A DNA stretch of 64,000 bases from Buddleja alternifolia (GCA_019426215.1 CM033396.1:37872503-37936502); one strand, 5' to 3'; positions 47,674-62,000 are shown, counted from the first letter of the stretch. A program made the numbers and translations. The notes: a model not told the origin generated them from the sequence alone.

Positions 47674-50530
47674 CTAGTTCAGGGGCACCGCGCGATGCGC
47701 GGTGGCGGTGCCCGGTACAAACGTTTTTATAGTTGCGGTATAGTTTTCTTTAACAATATAACTAATATTTTGTAAATGTAGTATTTCTTAAATTAAATGA
47801 GTCATCGATTATAAACAAGCTGGTACAGCTTTTGAAAATATTTACAGTAAACTATTTTATGGCACACTACTTTCACATAAGTATACCTTTATTCATGCCA
47901 AAAATCTAGTCTATGGTAGTATATATAGTCTAAAAAAATCCTAACTTATATATAGCACAAAGCCTATTTTCTTTGTACAAAGACTGGTCAAAAAATTCCA
48001 AACGAGCCCTGGACTCTAAGTACTTCACTAAGTTGTTTTACACCTTCCATATATACAAGCGGAAAACCTGCAATTAACAAATATCTAATGAGTAATAGCG
48101 ATATAATTAGAGGATGATCTCCGAGTAGAGGTAAATAGTTTCAAACCACATAGGATTACATACACATATACAAATTCAAAAGGTAGTAATTGTTAGTTAA
48201 ATACATAATAATTAGTAACCTTTAAACAACTTGCAAATGCAGCACTAACTTACAGATTTACAAATCCCAGAAGCTTGTAAACTTCGAAAGGCCTCTAGGT
48301 CAGACAATTAAGTTAGATGTGGAACTTCAAATCCAAATACATTTAGATCCATAGCTTATTAGTAACACAAACAATAGAGGCTGACAAAAATTTACAAACT
48401 AACGCATTAAACTATTTAGCACACTTTCAACCAAAGAAACAAATTCAAAAAATCTGGCAATTGATTTACACGTAAAGAGATGACTACTGATTTTTTACAT
48501 CTATACAATGTATTCATAGCCTCCCTTTTTTTTTTATCAAGATGTAGGAAAGTGTTGTCTGCAGCAAAATTATTCAACCATTTATCTTATAAGGCATGAA
48601 ATTTGTTAAACTTCATAAATGGCTGCCCGAGCTATGCAAAACACGAAATATGAACATAAGTATCACAAATTCTGTTCATATTGTGCAAGTAGTTTCAAAC
48701 GGAAGCCCAAATCCAGAAATTTGAAACCAAAATCAAATTCAACCGATATACTAAAGTTTTCAAAAACAAAAACAAAGACAAAGACAGAGATGTAAGAAAT
48801 CTAATGTAAGGCCTCCCAAACATAAGCACAAAAATTGCACACACCTTTACCCCACTTTAAACCGACAAAACAAAATCAAAATTAGAAACCAAAAGGTGGA
48901 AAATCCGAAAATCCCAAACCATTTTTCTCCGAAATGAAGCCGACAATGGAAATTTGAAAATAAGCAAGGAAATTGCATACACAGCCCAACCAAAACATGA
49001 GATTTATGACAACTAATTATACGGTAAGAACTCCTAATAAATGAAGAATGAAGATTTTTCTTACAACAAAGGCTAATGTTCAAGGGCCATGAAGAGTTTT
49101 AAAGTCATCAAGAATAACAAAGGTTGTAGATTTTCAATAAGGCTAATTGAAAGAGGTTAGTTCAAGCAAACTGAATGGTACAAAAAATCACACATATCGA
49201 ATGCTTATGATGTCTCAAAATCCGACAAGAATTACTCTATTGAACACGCAATGCTCATAAGTTAAAAAGGTGTCTAAAAGATAACAAAATTTCCCCCCTA
49301 AAAAGTGAGCATTAAGAACAAGAAAATATGCTTTACATTCAGGCTATCCAAAGATACAAAATCAGTCATTACATACGAAGGAATAATTCTTAGATTCTTT
49401 GGCCACTCCCCAGAACCTCTATATTAACAGCTAATCAATAATCATAGACCTCAACAAGTTTTCCCCTTCCTATACCTCTTGACCAGTCATTAATTCAAAT
49501 ATCTCATGTTAATTAGATTGATCAGGTCAATTCTATCATTTGAGAAATTCGAATTCCCTATAATCATGGTTACAATCTGGAACAGTAAAATTTCATCCTA
49601 TGAAATGAAAGCGACTATGGAAATTACAAATAAGAACTCGCATACACGTTTATCCACAATAAACTGGTGAAACCAAATCAAAATTCAATACCAAAATCTG
49701 AAACAAGTCAAAAGAAACCGAAACTATGGAAAAATAAAAATAAAAACTCGCATACACATTTACCCACACTAAACCAGCGAAACAAAAGGATTAGACGTCC
49801 CCCCATGCTGTTGTAGTCATAATTCTTTATTATTAATAAAGTAAGCTAATTTCACACTTCATTAGTCCATGTAATCATTTTTTAGTTACTTTCTATCCTA
49901 GGTTATTTGTAATTCAATGTCAACAAACTTTTCCAAGACATTGTTCTGTTAAGGTTTTTCATACTGATATGAGAAAAAAATATATTGAAACGAGAAATAA
50001 TGAACGACTGGAAAAACAGTTTATATACTCAATCTAGGCATAAGAAGCACACACCTTTAACCAAAATAACATAAATCTTTAATATAGCATAGAATTCCAT
50101 CGAGAAACTTGTCATGAACTGTTTTGAAGAACATAACACAAAACTAAATTATTCCATGTCAAAGAAGACAAAAATTAGAACACATCTTAAACATAGAACA
50201 CTTTCACAAATTGAAGTAATCAAAACATGAGTTTTTTGACAACTAATTTTATCTTCAATAACTCCCTAACAAGTCAAACCCATAAATCCAAATTTGATTC
50301 AACCCATAAACCGAAAAAAAAAGCCGATTAAAGGGATATACCTGACATTCGCAGCAAAAAACCAAAAGCACCAAACCCTGAATTTATCTTTTGAACCCAA
50401 ACTTTGTCTTATCGTGTAACACCGATCCGATCGGAGGGCCTATTCACTGATTCACGGGAACTCAGGTGATACACCGCCACCTGGAAGCAAAGTGAGGCAT
50501 ACACGTAATATGAGGAAATATTAGCCCCCA
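47674..50530 (-). mobile_element. Helitron 2 (non-autonomous)
   Basis: The 3' end on the - strand is the perfect hairpin 47686-47704, then 8 bp, CTAG (47674-47677) and a host T. The 5' end is less clear. The block ggcatacacgtaatatgag near 50,500-50,525 resembles the 5'-terminal region of Helitrons 1 and 3 (ggcatacatgcttata), so the element probably ends about 50,530. The inside is non-coding except for repeated ctcgcatacac-attta-cccacactaaacc blocks (48,840; 49,635; 49,750). No Rep/helicase gene is seen. Confidence 0.6.
47686..47704 (-). other. Helitron 2 3'-terminal hairpin
   Basis: CACCGCGCGATGCGCGGTG, identical to the hairpin of Helitron 1, with an 8-bp stem and 3-base loop, 8 bp before CTAG. 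Confidence 0.85.
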
Positions 50531-50589
50531 AAATGTCGTCGTTTGACAAGAATAGTTGTGGCAGTATTAGTTATGCAGGTGAATTAATT

Positions 50590-50868
50590 AGTTATGCAAG
50601 GGGAGGGAAACTATAAAGGATCTTGAGATTCTCCATAATTAATGGTATAGGAGACGTATTGTACGTGGAAACTATGGAAGTTTTGGAGGCCCTCATCAAA
50701 GTCATCAGCATATTGGGGAAACGTTGATCATTTTAGGAGTAAAGAATACTAAAGTTGAAGGGGGAGTGAGAAATAATGATCAAAAGTATGGCTTAAGGTT
50801 GCTAATTAGGTCGGGATGGTATCTGAATAAACACAAATATATGTTTTACATATAAATATATGTATATA
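50590..50868. repeat. Second piece of the broken tandem duplication
   Basis: About 240 bp (gagattctccataattaatgg ... ggttgctaattaggtcggga) match 63,430-63,640. The piece is followed by a (TA)-rich tract and then by Helitron 3. No protein is recognised in either copy. Confidence 0.6.
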
Positions 50869-53015
50869 CTAGGACACATCAAACACCCCGCGTTGCATGG
50901 TGGATAGTGGCCGAACTATTATTTTCAAACCAATTTCAAAATTTTATGATAAAAGGATTATGAATAATTGCAATAGAAAATGAAATAACATCACCATTGC
51001 ATGAATTAATTGCATCTATTTCTAACGCCCAACTACCCCTGAACATGCATTTAATTTGTGGGCCTGATGGAAATATAACTTGCAAAAGTTTAGAAATTCT
51101 TTTTTGCAGGCAAATCTTGGGAGATATCACCAAATCAATCAACTTGTTTGCCCAACCGTAATATTTGCAGGCCTAAAACGTATAAGTATATAGGTCATTA
51201 AATAGTCCACTTTGGTAAAATTTCAAAACCAAAATTTATCTTGTTTTGGGGTCTGTTTTGCATTGTTTGCCTCTCTTCTCTTTTTTCCTAGTATAGCCAA
51301 ACAAGTCATTTTGTCCACACACGTGTAACATACATAAGCTGCTCTATTCAACTGATATATATATATATATGGCGTGTCAAAAATCGAATATACAACGTGG
51401 GCATTTTCATGCATAAGAACAAGTGCAAATAGCTGTTAGTTATTTTAAAAATGAAAACCTGCATTAGTTCTATCACAAAGGGTTAAAAACTCAAAATTTA
51501 TTTATATTGTTCTTGGCTTTAGAGGACAAATTCAATATACACCACGTTCATAGTTTACTATGCAACTACTTAACCATTTTAAAGACATGGCGTATTTATA
51601 TTCTATCTCCACATATCAACTCAAAAAATCTAAATATACTCATGCAATCAATTAATGATAAAAAATAATTAATCTCACAATACTGTACAGTAAAAGATAG
51701 TTTTTTAAACAAAGAAAAAAGACGAACTGATTTTGCAACACTTTTTAACATGTAAAATAACTAACCTAACAAAATAGAAATCTCATAAATTTAAAAGCTT
51801 AAAATTTACCTGTAAATTCGAAAATAAGGGGACCACTATTAGTGTTCATCCATTGCCACTGAGATGGTTCCCCAACCTCATAAGACCCACACGTACCAAG
51901 GCCCAACAATCTAGAAGGAGATTGATTGATGATCAATTTCAAAGTGATCAATCCCGTCCACCCCAACACCACGGATGCTCAAACCACTGACCCCGTTAAC
52001 AAAAAGTGAAGAATCTCCGTTCAATGGGAGACGACCACTACCTCCATTAACCAACCCTTTTTTTTCAAAGGAGCCAACTTACAACGGTTTAAGTATTCTT
52101 CCCTTTGTTGGGGAGTTTTGTTTGCATGAACAACTCTACGATACGACATATTTTTAATACGCTATTGAGTATCATTTTGTTAAAAACTACGATGGTCATT
52201 TTTATTTTTTGCATTTCCATCCATTAGAACAACAACTCTAAGCTAACCTAAATATTTAAACAACCAAAAACCTAAAACGACCTAACCAAATAAAACACAA
52301 TGTAGATAAACAAGAATTACTAATATCATGAAGTTATTAATTTAAAACCTTCACTATCAGTATAGTAAAAAAAACACAAACAAAGAGAATATTACCTTTT
52401 CTTTAATAACAAATTTAATTTAATGTTCATTTCGCAGTCCATGTTCAAAGTCCAATCACAAATGTCATTGTCCACATCCAAAACTATAAAGGTTAGTAAT
52501 GAACATGTCCACATCCATTAGCAAAGGTTTCGAATGGATACATATTACTCATCATCAAGCTAAGGTTACTCCACAAGCAACGGTTTTTGATAAGCAACAT
52601 AATTAATTTAATATATTTATTATAATACCCAAAAAAAAGGCATAAAAATAAATGCAAGAGAGTAAGAGATCTTACTATGGTATAAAAAGCTGCTGCCAAT
52701 TTAGGAAACTTTTCTGGAATAAGAGAAAAGGAGGCTTGTGGAACAGGCCATTTATAGGCAGTTATTGAGAAGAGGTACTATTTAAACATTAAATGAAGTT
52801 GGAAAATGGCGTCGTTTTGATGGCAAAGAGACTTCCCCACACGAGTTAAAAATTCAACTTCAGTTGTATAATAATATTACACAAAAAAAATTATGATGAA
52901 TAAAGACTTAAAAAAAAGGACGGTCATTAAATGAGATGTAATAAAAATAAATGAAAAACAAATACGACAACATGTGCACTGTAGAAAAGGCATACATGCT
53001 TATAAATTAAGGTGA
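50869..53015 (-). mobile_element. Helitron 3 (non-autonomous, 2.1 kb)
   Basis: On the - strand the 5' end TCACCTTAATTTATAAGC starts at 53015 after a host A. The 3' end is a weak hairpin (50884-50902, CACCATGCAACGCGGGGTG), 11 bp of spacer, CTAG (50869-50872) and a host T. The insertion lies between A and T as expected. It carries no recognisable gene; the sequence inside is AT-rich with a GC-richer part near 51,840-52,050. Confidence 0.7.
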
Positions 53016-53038
53016 TATATATATATATATATATATAT

Positions 53039-53120
53039 AATGTCAAGATCTAATACATACCATCACCTAGATAAGATCTAAGACCCAATATAGACCATTG
53101 GATCAATTAAATCCAACAGC
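53039..53120 (+). repeat. Left terminal inverted repeat of the MULE
   Basis: It aligns with the left ends of copies 1 and 2 and, inverted, with 63,073-63,154. The strongest block is AAGACCCAATATAGACCATT. The first bases (ATG instead of GGG) have diverged. Confidence 0.85.
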
Positions 53121-56100
53121 ACAAATTAATCACTGAACCACGCGGGAAACAAAAAAAAAGGCTGGCCTAGGGTTAAACTGGTAAATTCACACCATTATAC
53201 AACAAATCAAATCCTACATTCGCTCCACAATCATCCCTGAAATCTCTCCCATTTTTTGAACCCACGATCAATTAACAGTACCCACGATTAGAATCTCACT
53301 AAATACGCCCATTATTTGCAAGATATAACTCCATAAATAACTCCAAACGCTGTCATCTTCTCCCGATTTCGATTTTTTTGAGCGCATACAATGAGGTCAA
53401 AAAATCCATCAAAATTTTCAGGTAACATTCGAAAATACCGTTTCAGTTCATCCTCGAAAAGTTCTTGGGTGATAATGTTGTGTATTTTGTTGATTTTGAT
53501 CGTTTCTGCATCATTACGAATTTATTTGGAACACCTAAACATGTTTTTGTTGATTTTTCTATGCCAATAAGGAGCGATTTAATGATTCGAATACTCGTCT
53601 GTGTAATGAAATGAATTCACTGTCAATGTATAATCATGCATAATGTTCTGTATAATGTATTCAATGGTACTGTATAATCATGCTTAATGGACTGTATAAT
53701 GTGTTGTATAATGTAATCAATGTTACTGTATAATCATGCTTGATGGACTGTATAATGGCTTATTGTATAGTAACTGATTGATGTATGGTAACATACTGTA
53801 TGTAGTGATATAATGTGTTGTATACTATGTAATCATATACTGTATAATGGTGTAAAATGGCATGTATAATTGTTTTACATAAATATTTCTTCTGTATACT
53901 GGTATACAATGATTAAATTTCATTTATATTCTTGTTTGGATTATTGGCTAATGCATTATGGGGTGCTTCTTTCACTGTTACTGAATAATCAAGCATAATA
54001 CCGTTTACTACACTGTATAATAACTTAGTTTATACTGTATATTTGCTTATTGGGTACTGTGTAATACTGTATGTTATATTTATATTACAAACTATATGAT
54101 CTGTATAATGGATAGATTCATACTGTCTAATGGTTTGTTGCACACTGTATAATATTTGGTTTATACGCATAAGGTATAAATTTATATATCTTACTGTATA
54201 ATATGTTATCACACACTGAATAATGTGATATAGGTTGTTGTATAATAACTTATGATATACTGTATAATTAGTTAATCCACTTTGACTAATCCTAACTATC
54301 TACCGTATAATGCAGTTACTCAAGAAGGGTCATCATCATCTGAGTCTTCAGGTAGTAGGTTTCAGATTGTGGCTTCAAACGTCGCTGAGCCTATTAGTGT
54401 TGAACGGCCTGCTTCTGACCACGATGAAGCTACCGAAACAGATCACCCCACCGATCCGAAAAAAAGACGATCGAAACAGCAACTGGAAAAAACACCGTCA
54501 AAAAAACATAAAACACTTTCTGTGACCAAAAATAAAGCGAAGAAGCGTACGGTTGATTTTACACAAATACGAGTATCACTGAAGGTGTTGATTGAAGTTG
54601 TTTCAAACCTCACGGAACCACAACGTGAATGGGTTAGACAGTCCGGTTTTGGTTGCTTTCTGGATTTCAATATTAAGGATATGCCACACAAGCTTGGGTT
54701 TAAAATTGTAAAGGCTTTTAAACCAGGAAATTTCACTCTTAGTTTGCCTGGGGGAAAGATTAATATTACAGAATATGATGTGGCCGAGGTTTTGGGTTTT
54801 CCACACGGGGATAAAAATATAGACCTCACATCAAAAAATCCAGAAAGGTCGGACGCATGGAGTGCACAATTTGGACTTACTAAGTCCAGCAAGTTCAAGG
54901 TTTCAGCTAAAATGGTCGTTGACGCAATTGAAAAAGAGGAAGCAGTCACGGAGCTACTCAAGCTCAATTTTATGATGATTATATACAATTGCTTGGTAGA
55001 GGCGCCTGGTACACCATTTCTGAACAAGAAGATGTTGAATTTCACAGGATCACTTGATGAGTTGTCAACTTACAACTGGCCATCCCTTGTTCTACGAAGT
55101 TTGGCGGACACAAAAGATGTTTGGGAAGCAGATCCCGCAACTCGCATGTATACGGGACCTCTCCTGTTTTTGATTGTAAGTCTACGTTACCTCTTGTGAT
55201 GTTGATTATGTTGCACTATTGTGTTGTATATCATTTAATTAGTAATTTTATATTAACTGCACGATGTGTAAATGAATACTGTATAATGATATATTACCTA
55301 CTATATAATGGTCTATCACATACTGTATTTTGTGTTGTGTGACACTGTATAATGATATATTATCTACTGTATAATAGTCTATAATACAGTACAATTTCAG
55401 ATATTATATGTTGACAGAGTCAATTACAAGGGCCATTTGACAATACAAAGATCAATTCCAACTTGGCTTGCATGGTCAGATTCTAAACTCCGGGAAAAGG
55501 GTGCCGTTGAGATTGGTCCGGGGGTTTTTGGGAATGGGGTGATATTGAAGGGGCAATGGGAATTGAAGGCTGACAAAGGGAAGACTGTTGATCAAGTTCA
55601 ATCTCCACACCAACCCAATGCCTCTTTAGAAGCTCCACCAGACACACAAGAATCCATCATGGAATACGATAAAGTTGAACAGGTATTGTTTAATATGTAA
55701 TGTATATTGTTTAATTATTTAGTGTATTTATGAGCTATAATTGATTGTTAATTAGTGTATATTTGTGCGTTATCTACTGTATAATTAATTGTGAGCTATT
55801 GTATAATGTTTTTTGGACTCACTGATATACAGTATCTGAATATAATAATATACAGTTCCTATAATATAATTATACAGTAAATAATCCTTTGTTATACATT
55901 TACTCATAGGGGCTGATGAGCAATCTGGAAAAATATGCATTCAATCTGATGGATGTTATTATCAAGTACAATGGATACATGCAATCGTGTGACTCGATTA
56001 TTCCGACAAATCCACGGTTGAAAAAAATTGACAAGCTGGTGTTCGATCAGATTGCGAGGCTGTATCGACCGCATAAAGAGGCACCTACCGAGCACCAAGG

Positions 56101-56628
56101 AGAACCTTCGTCACACGCACATCCTGCTGTCCAAGATGTTCAGCCTCTCCAACATGAAAATTTGCACCCGATAAACCAATAAGCACACCAACAGAAGGAC
56201 CAACTTTCAACTTTGCAGAAGGACCAACTTTCAACTTGTTGACACAGATAACACCACAGAAGGATCAACAACCAGACACCGTTGCAGCAAAGGGAGTAAC
56301 GATCCCCTCAATGCCTAGTTTTGACCTACTATCGTAACAAACACCGGAGAACCCACATCATGACGAGCCGGAAGGGACTGTACTGTCAATTGCTAGACAA
56401 TACAAGGATGACACCACCAATGTTGCTGACCAAGTGCCTCCGTCGACTTCAGATGTGGCAACAAAGGCTGATGCAGGGAAGGGACCTATTGCGGTGGAAT
56501 TCATTGGTGAAAAAAGGAGACAAATGAAGCCAGGGCCAGATACGTGTTCTCCTTACATACAACGAATTGTACAACTAAACACAAAGTCGAGCCCCATTGA
56601 AAAAAGGCTCTCTGATTGGGTAAAGATT

Positions 56629-56720
56629 GTAGATGAGGACACCATGTGAGTACATAATGTTACATGTATACACTGTAGATGAGGACACCATGTGAGTACA
56701 TAATGTCACATGTATACACT
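56629..56720. repeat. 46-bp tandem duplication across an exon-intron border
   Basis: gtagatgaggacaccatgtg at 56629 is repeated at 56675. The unit contains the end of protease exon 4 and its GTGAGT donor, so two identical donors lie 46 bp apart (56646 and 56692). Confidence 0.85.
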
Positions 56721-57080
56721 GTATAATGATACATATACACACTATATACTGTTACATATACACACTGTATACTGTTACATATACACATTGTATAATGTTA
56801 CATATACACACTGTATAATGTTACATATACACACTGTATAATGTAACATATACACACTGTATACTGTTACATATATCCACTGTATAATGTTAAATATACA
56901 CACTGTATACTGTTACATATACACACTGTATGTATAAATGTTACATATACACACTGTATAATGTTACATATATCCACTGTACAATGTTAAATATACACAC
57001 TGTATACTGTTACATATATCCACTATATAATGCTAAATATACACACTGTATAATGTTACATAGATACACTGCATAATACT
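56690..57080 (+). repeat. 23-bp minisatellite in the protease gene intron
   Basis: About 16 imperfect head-to-tail copies of acatatacacactgtataatgtt occur, with variants such as tgtatactgtt and atatccactgtataatg. Each unit contains the CTGTATAATG motif that is dispersed over the whole element, so the array looks like a local amplification of that motif. Confidence 0.9.
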
Positions 57081-58576
57081 GTATTCTTCCATTACATACT
57101 ATATGATGCATAATACCCGTTTTGTATAATAACTCATTACATACTGTATATTTGTTTTTTCAGGGCTATTGTTTTCAGGAGTGGTGCTATCATGTGCACT
57201 ATTTGGGATATAAATCATTGTGTGACCGCACCGAACTCTTATCTGGTGTCATTGACACTTGGTCATACATGTTGAACAACGCCGAGGCAACAAGATCACC
57301 CACGTCGCCGCTCAGATTTTATTTTCATGTGACCGACACGGTGAAATATATCCCTTATCTTTTGTTAATACTTACGTTATAATGTGCACCATCTAACTAC
57401 ATTTTTTTTTCAAATGTAAAACAGTTTTTTTTCACATCAAAAAAAGAAAGTAAATGTACTGATGCGCTTCTCGAACAATTTGTGAATACCATTAAACATC
57501 GTATGAGCATGTTTCCAAGATTAAACATAAACGACGTCACATTGGTAAGTTAATGAAGAGTTAGTTTATTACAATTATCGTATTTATATGTAACTTTATT
57601 AACACCGCGTTCCTCTTGTCGATATGTAGGCCGTCTTTCCAATTCATCACGCTGGGCATTACTATGTTATATGCTTTAATTTGAAGCAACCAGCTATTGA
57701 GATACTGGACAACAGCAGGGTAGATGTGTCGATCAAGGACAAATATCAACATGTGCCACCCACTCTGGTACAATTAATATACTGTATAATTATATATAAA
57801 TATACTGTATATTAAACAGTGCTATACTGTATAATCATACATTTTTTCACTGTATAATTATATATGAATATTCTGTATATTGGATAGTGTTATACTGTAT
57901 AATCATATGTTTTTCATTGTATAATGAAGTTAATACTCTGCTGTTAATTTGTATACTAATATACTGTATATTAATATAATTATACTCTGAATCTTACATT
58001 TTTAGTTTGTTTTTTTTCAAACAGAGAGGCTTGTTTTCAAAATTCCTGATGGATATCAACCATCCAGCCGGGATTGCGTTGTCAACGGCCGAATTTGTCA
58101 GGCTTCCAATGTCGTGGCGTACATACAAGAATCCATTGGATTGCGGTATTTTTGTGATGCGTCACATGGAGACTTACCTCAGTGGAGGATTGAAAAATTG
58201 GGATACGGGATTGGGGCCGGAAAACGTACTGTTTTACACTTTTATTAGTTACGTGTGTGGAATCTTATCAAACTCTTTATTTCCTATCCATCTAACTTTA
58301 TTATTTGTTCAATGCAGAGAACGCAAGTTGCGAAACTAACTAGGCTGAGGGGCCTTTATCTTGAGAAGATCCTCACTTCTGATCTGAACGAACTGAAAGA
58401 TGAAATCCTCACGCAATCCAGAGAAGTGGAACGGGCACAGGCACCAACGACAAAGGGGAAGAAGGGGTAGACGTACTTGATAGATTAAATTTTTAAGTTT
58501 CAATGTACAGCTTTTATTATTAGTTAGATATTGCGAGACTGGATTTTTTAGTCGTTAATTAATTTTTTTTGTTCAT

Positions 58577-58890
58577 ATATTATTGCTGGCTACATTTGAT
58601 CCTGTTAATAATACAAGACAACAAAATCACACGATGTCTAAAATCACACAATCTCTGTATAATGTTGTATAATATTATGAATAATCTACTTTATACTATA
58701 TACAATTCAACACTGTATATTAACATATAATATACTGTATAACATAATGTCCATTTAATGTATATTGGTGTATAATACGTTGTATAATAAACGTATTCAT
58801 CTTCGTTATATATTCATCTTACTGTATACTGTTGAGTAATCTTCTGTATATTCACTTTATAAGGACTGTATACGGTCGTATATGTTGATG
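58577..58890 (+). repeat. Internal direct repeat of the MULE, copy A
   Basis: tattattgctggctacatttg and the following ~310 bp (including acaattcaacactgtata and tccatttaatgtatattggt) recur in the same orientation at 61843-62190. It lies just downstream of the protease stop. Confidence 0.8.
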
Positions 58891-59097
58891 TATATTTCAT
58901 AATATGCTTTTATATCTTATACATTACATAATATGCATATTATACTGTAAGTAAATGCACATTATACAGTTCATAAAATGAAGTTATACAGTACGGAACT
59001 ATTAATAAAAAGAGCATGTTCATTGTACGGTGTAAAAAAAATTCGAATTAATGAAATGTATACAACATAACTATTAATGAAATGTAAAAAGGCATAA

Positions 59098-62000
59098 CTA
59101 TTTTTCCTTTGCGGGGCAAGTTCTTGCATTATGCCCATCAAATTTTCCACATACGGCGCATTTTCTCCTCTTAGGAACATGCTTGGCTATCTCCGTACTG
59201 CTCTTAATCCTTTTACCACACCCTTTAGTTCGGCTCAATTGAGGGTTTCTGATCCCGATCTCATTCTCGATTTGGGGTCCCACTAGACTCTCGATAACAG
59301 CATTCTTGTTATTCCTAGGATTGTCGTCCGCACCGACACTCAAATGAGACTTCATGTCCACCAATTGATTTTTTATGTAATCAAGTTTTTCTTTGTTAAA
59401 ACCTGCAAGATTTAAACATGATTGAAAGTCCATCCAAATTTGACTCTGATCATTTGTATTCTTCTCAGTCACCGCACGATATTGCCTGACGTGGTTATTG
59501 ATTATATCGGATGCCATATTTTCTGCATTTTTCCTCCACCTCCTTAGAACGTACTCGGCCGGCAACTTGTGTATTCGGCTTTGGTTGAATGCAAAGAAAA
59601 CGTGTCTACACAGAATGCCTCGCCTCAAAAACAATCTACAAGAACAATCAACCTGATTGTTCGATACAACATGTTTCACCTGCACACAATACAGTTAACA
59701 TAATTATACTATACAGTGTGGGAAATATAATAATACGTTAAATATAACATTAACATACATTATAAAGAAATAATCACCTGCATACAATACAGTTAACATA
59801 ATTATACTATACAGCGTGGGAAATGTAATTATACATCAAATATAACATTAACATACAATATAAAGAAATAATGTACCTCATACAACTTTGATTCGTTCTC
59901 GGAGTCGGATACGACAAACGATTTCACACCATCGACAACGCTTAGACTATGAAGAATCACTTTATACACTGAATTTTTGATCTCTTCTTGTACATCGTAG
60001 AAAACAGCGCGCGTATATACCTCTGAAGCATCGTCCTCTATCGGCATAGGGGTGTCGGTTGATGGCTTAGATACCAACGACTCGTGATTTAATCTTGCGT
60101 TTGTATTCCTTTGTTTGTCCATAACACTTTCGAACCTACTGTAGAACTCAATGATTGTGTCGCCCTTTACATAAAATTGGTTGAAGAAAAAATTAACCTA
60201 CTCTGAAATCGAAGTAGTCCTCAATAATCCACCCATCGGAACATTTAGATAATACGCGGATACCCATGAATTTCTGTTCTCGAAAATTTCAGACAGCCAT
60301 TCGATATGTCTTAGACCATACTCTGAAATAACATCATTCCATCCCTCTTCAAACTCTATTGGAGTGATGTTGTCATTATACACAAAATTATTAAGCTTCT
60401 TCACCACTTCACCATACTCACCTGTATGTGGTGAAATCTGTATAAATAAAAACATGTTATATAGTGTGTAAACTAATAATATACACTACATGATATAGCA
60501 TTATACAAAATGAAAACAACACATTGTACAGTATGTAATTAAAACACGCACCTTGGTTGGAAACTTCTTCATTATATGCCATGCGCACAGACGATGCCTA
60601 GCATTTTTAAAAACACTAGGAATAGCCTGCTTCATTGCGGGACATTGATCAGATACAATATATATTGGTTCACGTCCCATCACACGTGTAAAAGCTTCAA
60701 AAACCCACGTGTACGACTCAATGTCTTCTTTTGCGATTAGTGAGGCACCAAATGTGACTATTCTCTTGTGGTTATCTAACCCGGTAAAAGGAACAAACTT
60801 CATTTGGTACCTGAAAAAAGCATTATAAGACATTATGCAGTTATTGAATCAGTAATTATATGCCATTATGCAGTCATATAATGCATCATTATACAGTGTC
60901 TAGTGTAGTGTTATACAGTATCTAATATGGCAGTATACATTGTGTAATGTGGTGTTATACAGTGTCTAATAGGGTGGTATACAGTGTCTAATATGGCATT
61001 ATACTAATATTTGATATTTTTATTATCAAATAAATGTGCTTACTTGTTTGATCGAAATGTTGCGTCGACCGAGCAAACATCGCCAAAAAGTTCAAAATTC
61101 CTTATTGCAATAGGATCAGCCCAAAATAACTTAGTCATACACCCATCCGTATCAGTGTCGTAATCAAAAGAAAATCCTTCACAAGCTTTTTTCAAATTCA
61201 TAAATTTCCTAACAATCATTTCCCCGTCGTTCTCACCGACGTATTGCTTCACGTCCCTTTTTGCATTTTTGAAATCCATAGAAGTCGACCCAATATTACT
61301 ATAACCACCTGCAATCTCCTTCATGAATGAATGTGATTTAACAGCTCCTACGTTCACCTTTGATGCATTTAAGCAGAACATGATCTGTGACGGGTCAATA
61401 TTCCTATTCACCCGCATAAACTGTTTCCCCTCGTCAGTAGCCAACTCGTGGTTGTGCCGCTCAACAAACTTCTTTATAACGTACCCCTCTGAGGCACTAA
61501 ACCTCAAAACAATCTTCGCGTTACAGTCGCATCGACCAATCATGCACTTTTTCTTACTACTAACATCCTCAGATTTTTTGTAAATCCCGGCACGACTACA
61601 TACGAAATGCTTCGATATGACCGTACCATCCTTATGGGTTTTTTGCGAACACTTACGGACATCAAAACCACTTACACGAGCATATATTTTGTAAAACTCA
61701 TATCCAATTTTCAAGCTCTCAAATGCCTTGTCAACGAACGGAGTAACGTCGGGTGAACACACTGGAATCCAATATTTGGAACCGCCGGGTGTCGATATAG
61801 AATTGGATGACGTAGCTGAGTGGACACATTGAGCCTCAACTGTATTATTGCTGACTGCATTTGATCGTGTTAATAATATAAGACAACAAAATCACACTGT
61901 ATAATAATAGTATATCAACTGTATATTAATGTATAAAAAATTGTATAATGTTGTTTATTATACATTATAATGCTGAATATTATAATGTATAATATATACA

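Larger units (their letters stand above)
53391..58470 (+). pseudogene. MULE-borne ULP1-like (C48) cysteine protease gene, lightly damaged
   Basis: ULP1 proteases remove SUMO from proteins; inside MULEs their role is unknown. Nine exons are inferred: 53391-53421, 54316-55175, 55401-55682, 55910-56645, 57164-57340, 57425-57544, 57630-57767, 58025-58225 and 58318-58470. Exon 2 has an acidic/Ser-rich start, a basic KKRRSKQQ stretch and a plant-specific domain (PQREWVRQSGFGCFLDFNI ... EYDVAEVLGFPHGD). The catalytic core has His in HHAGHYYVICF, Asp in EILDNSR and Cys in NPLDCGIFVMRHME. The gene ends KGKKG. Damage: a frameshift near 56,150, a TAA at 56335-56337, and exons 4 and 5 that do not join in one frame. 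Catalytic residues are intact, but the full protein could not be made from this copy without correction. The start is supported by copy 1. Confidence 0.82.

Noticed and set aside
54443..55045. 200-codon - strand frame opposite protease exon 2
   Set aside because: Shadow of the protease gene; no family likeness, and the + strand frame has conserved motifs and splice borders.
56690..57080. CRISPR-like regular repeat array
   Set aside because: The 23-bp units are head to tail without unique spacers, inside an intron of a plant transposon gene; it is a minisatellite.
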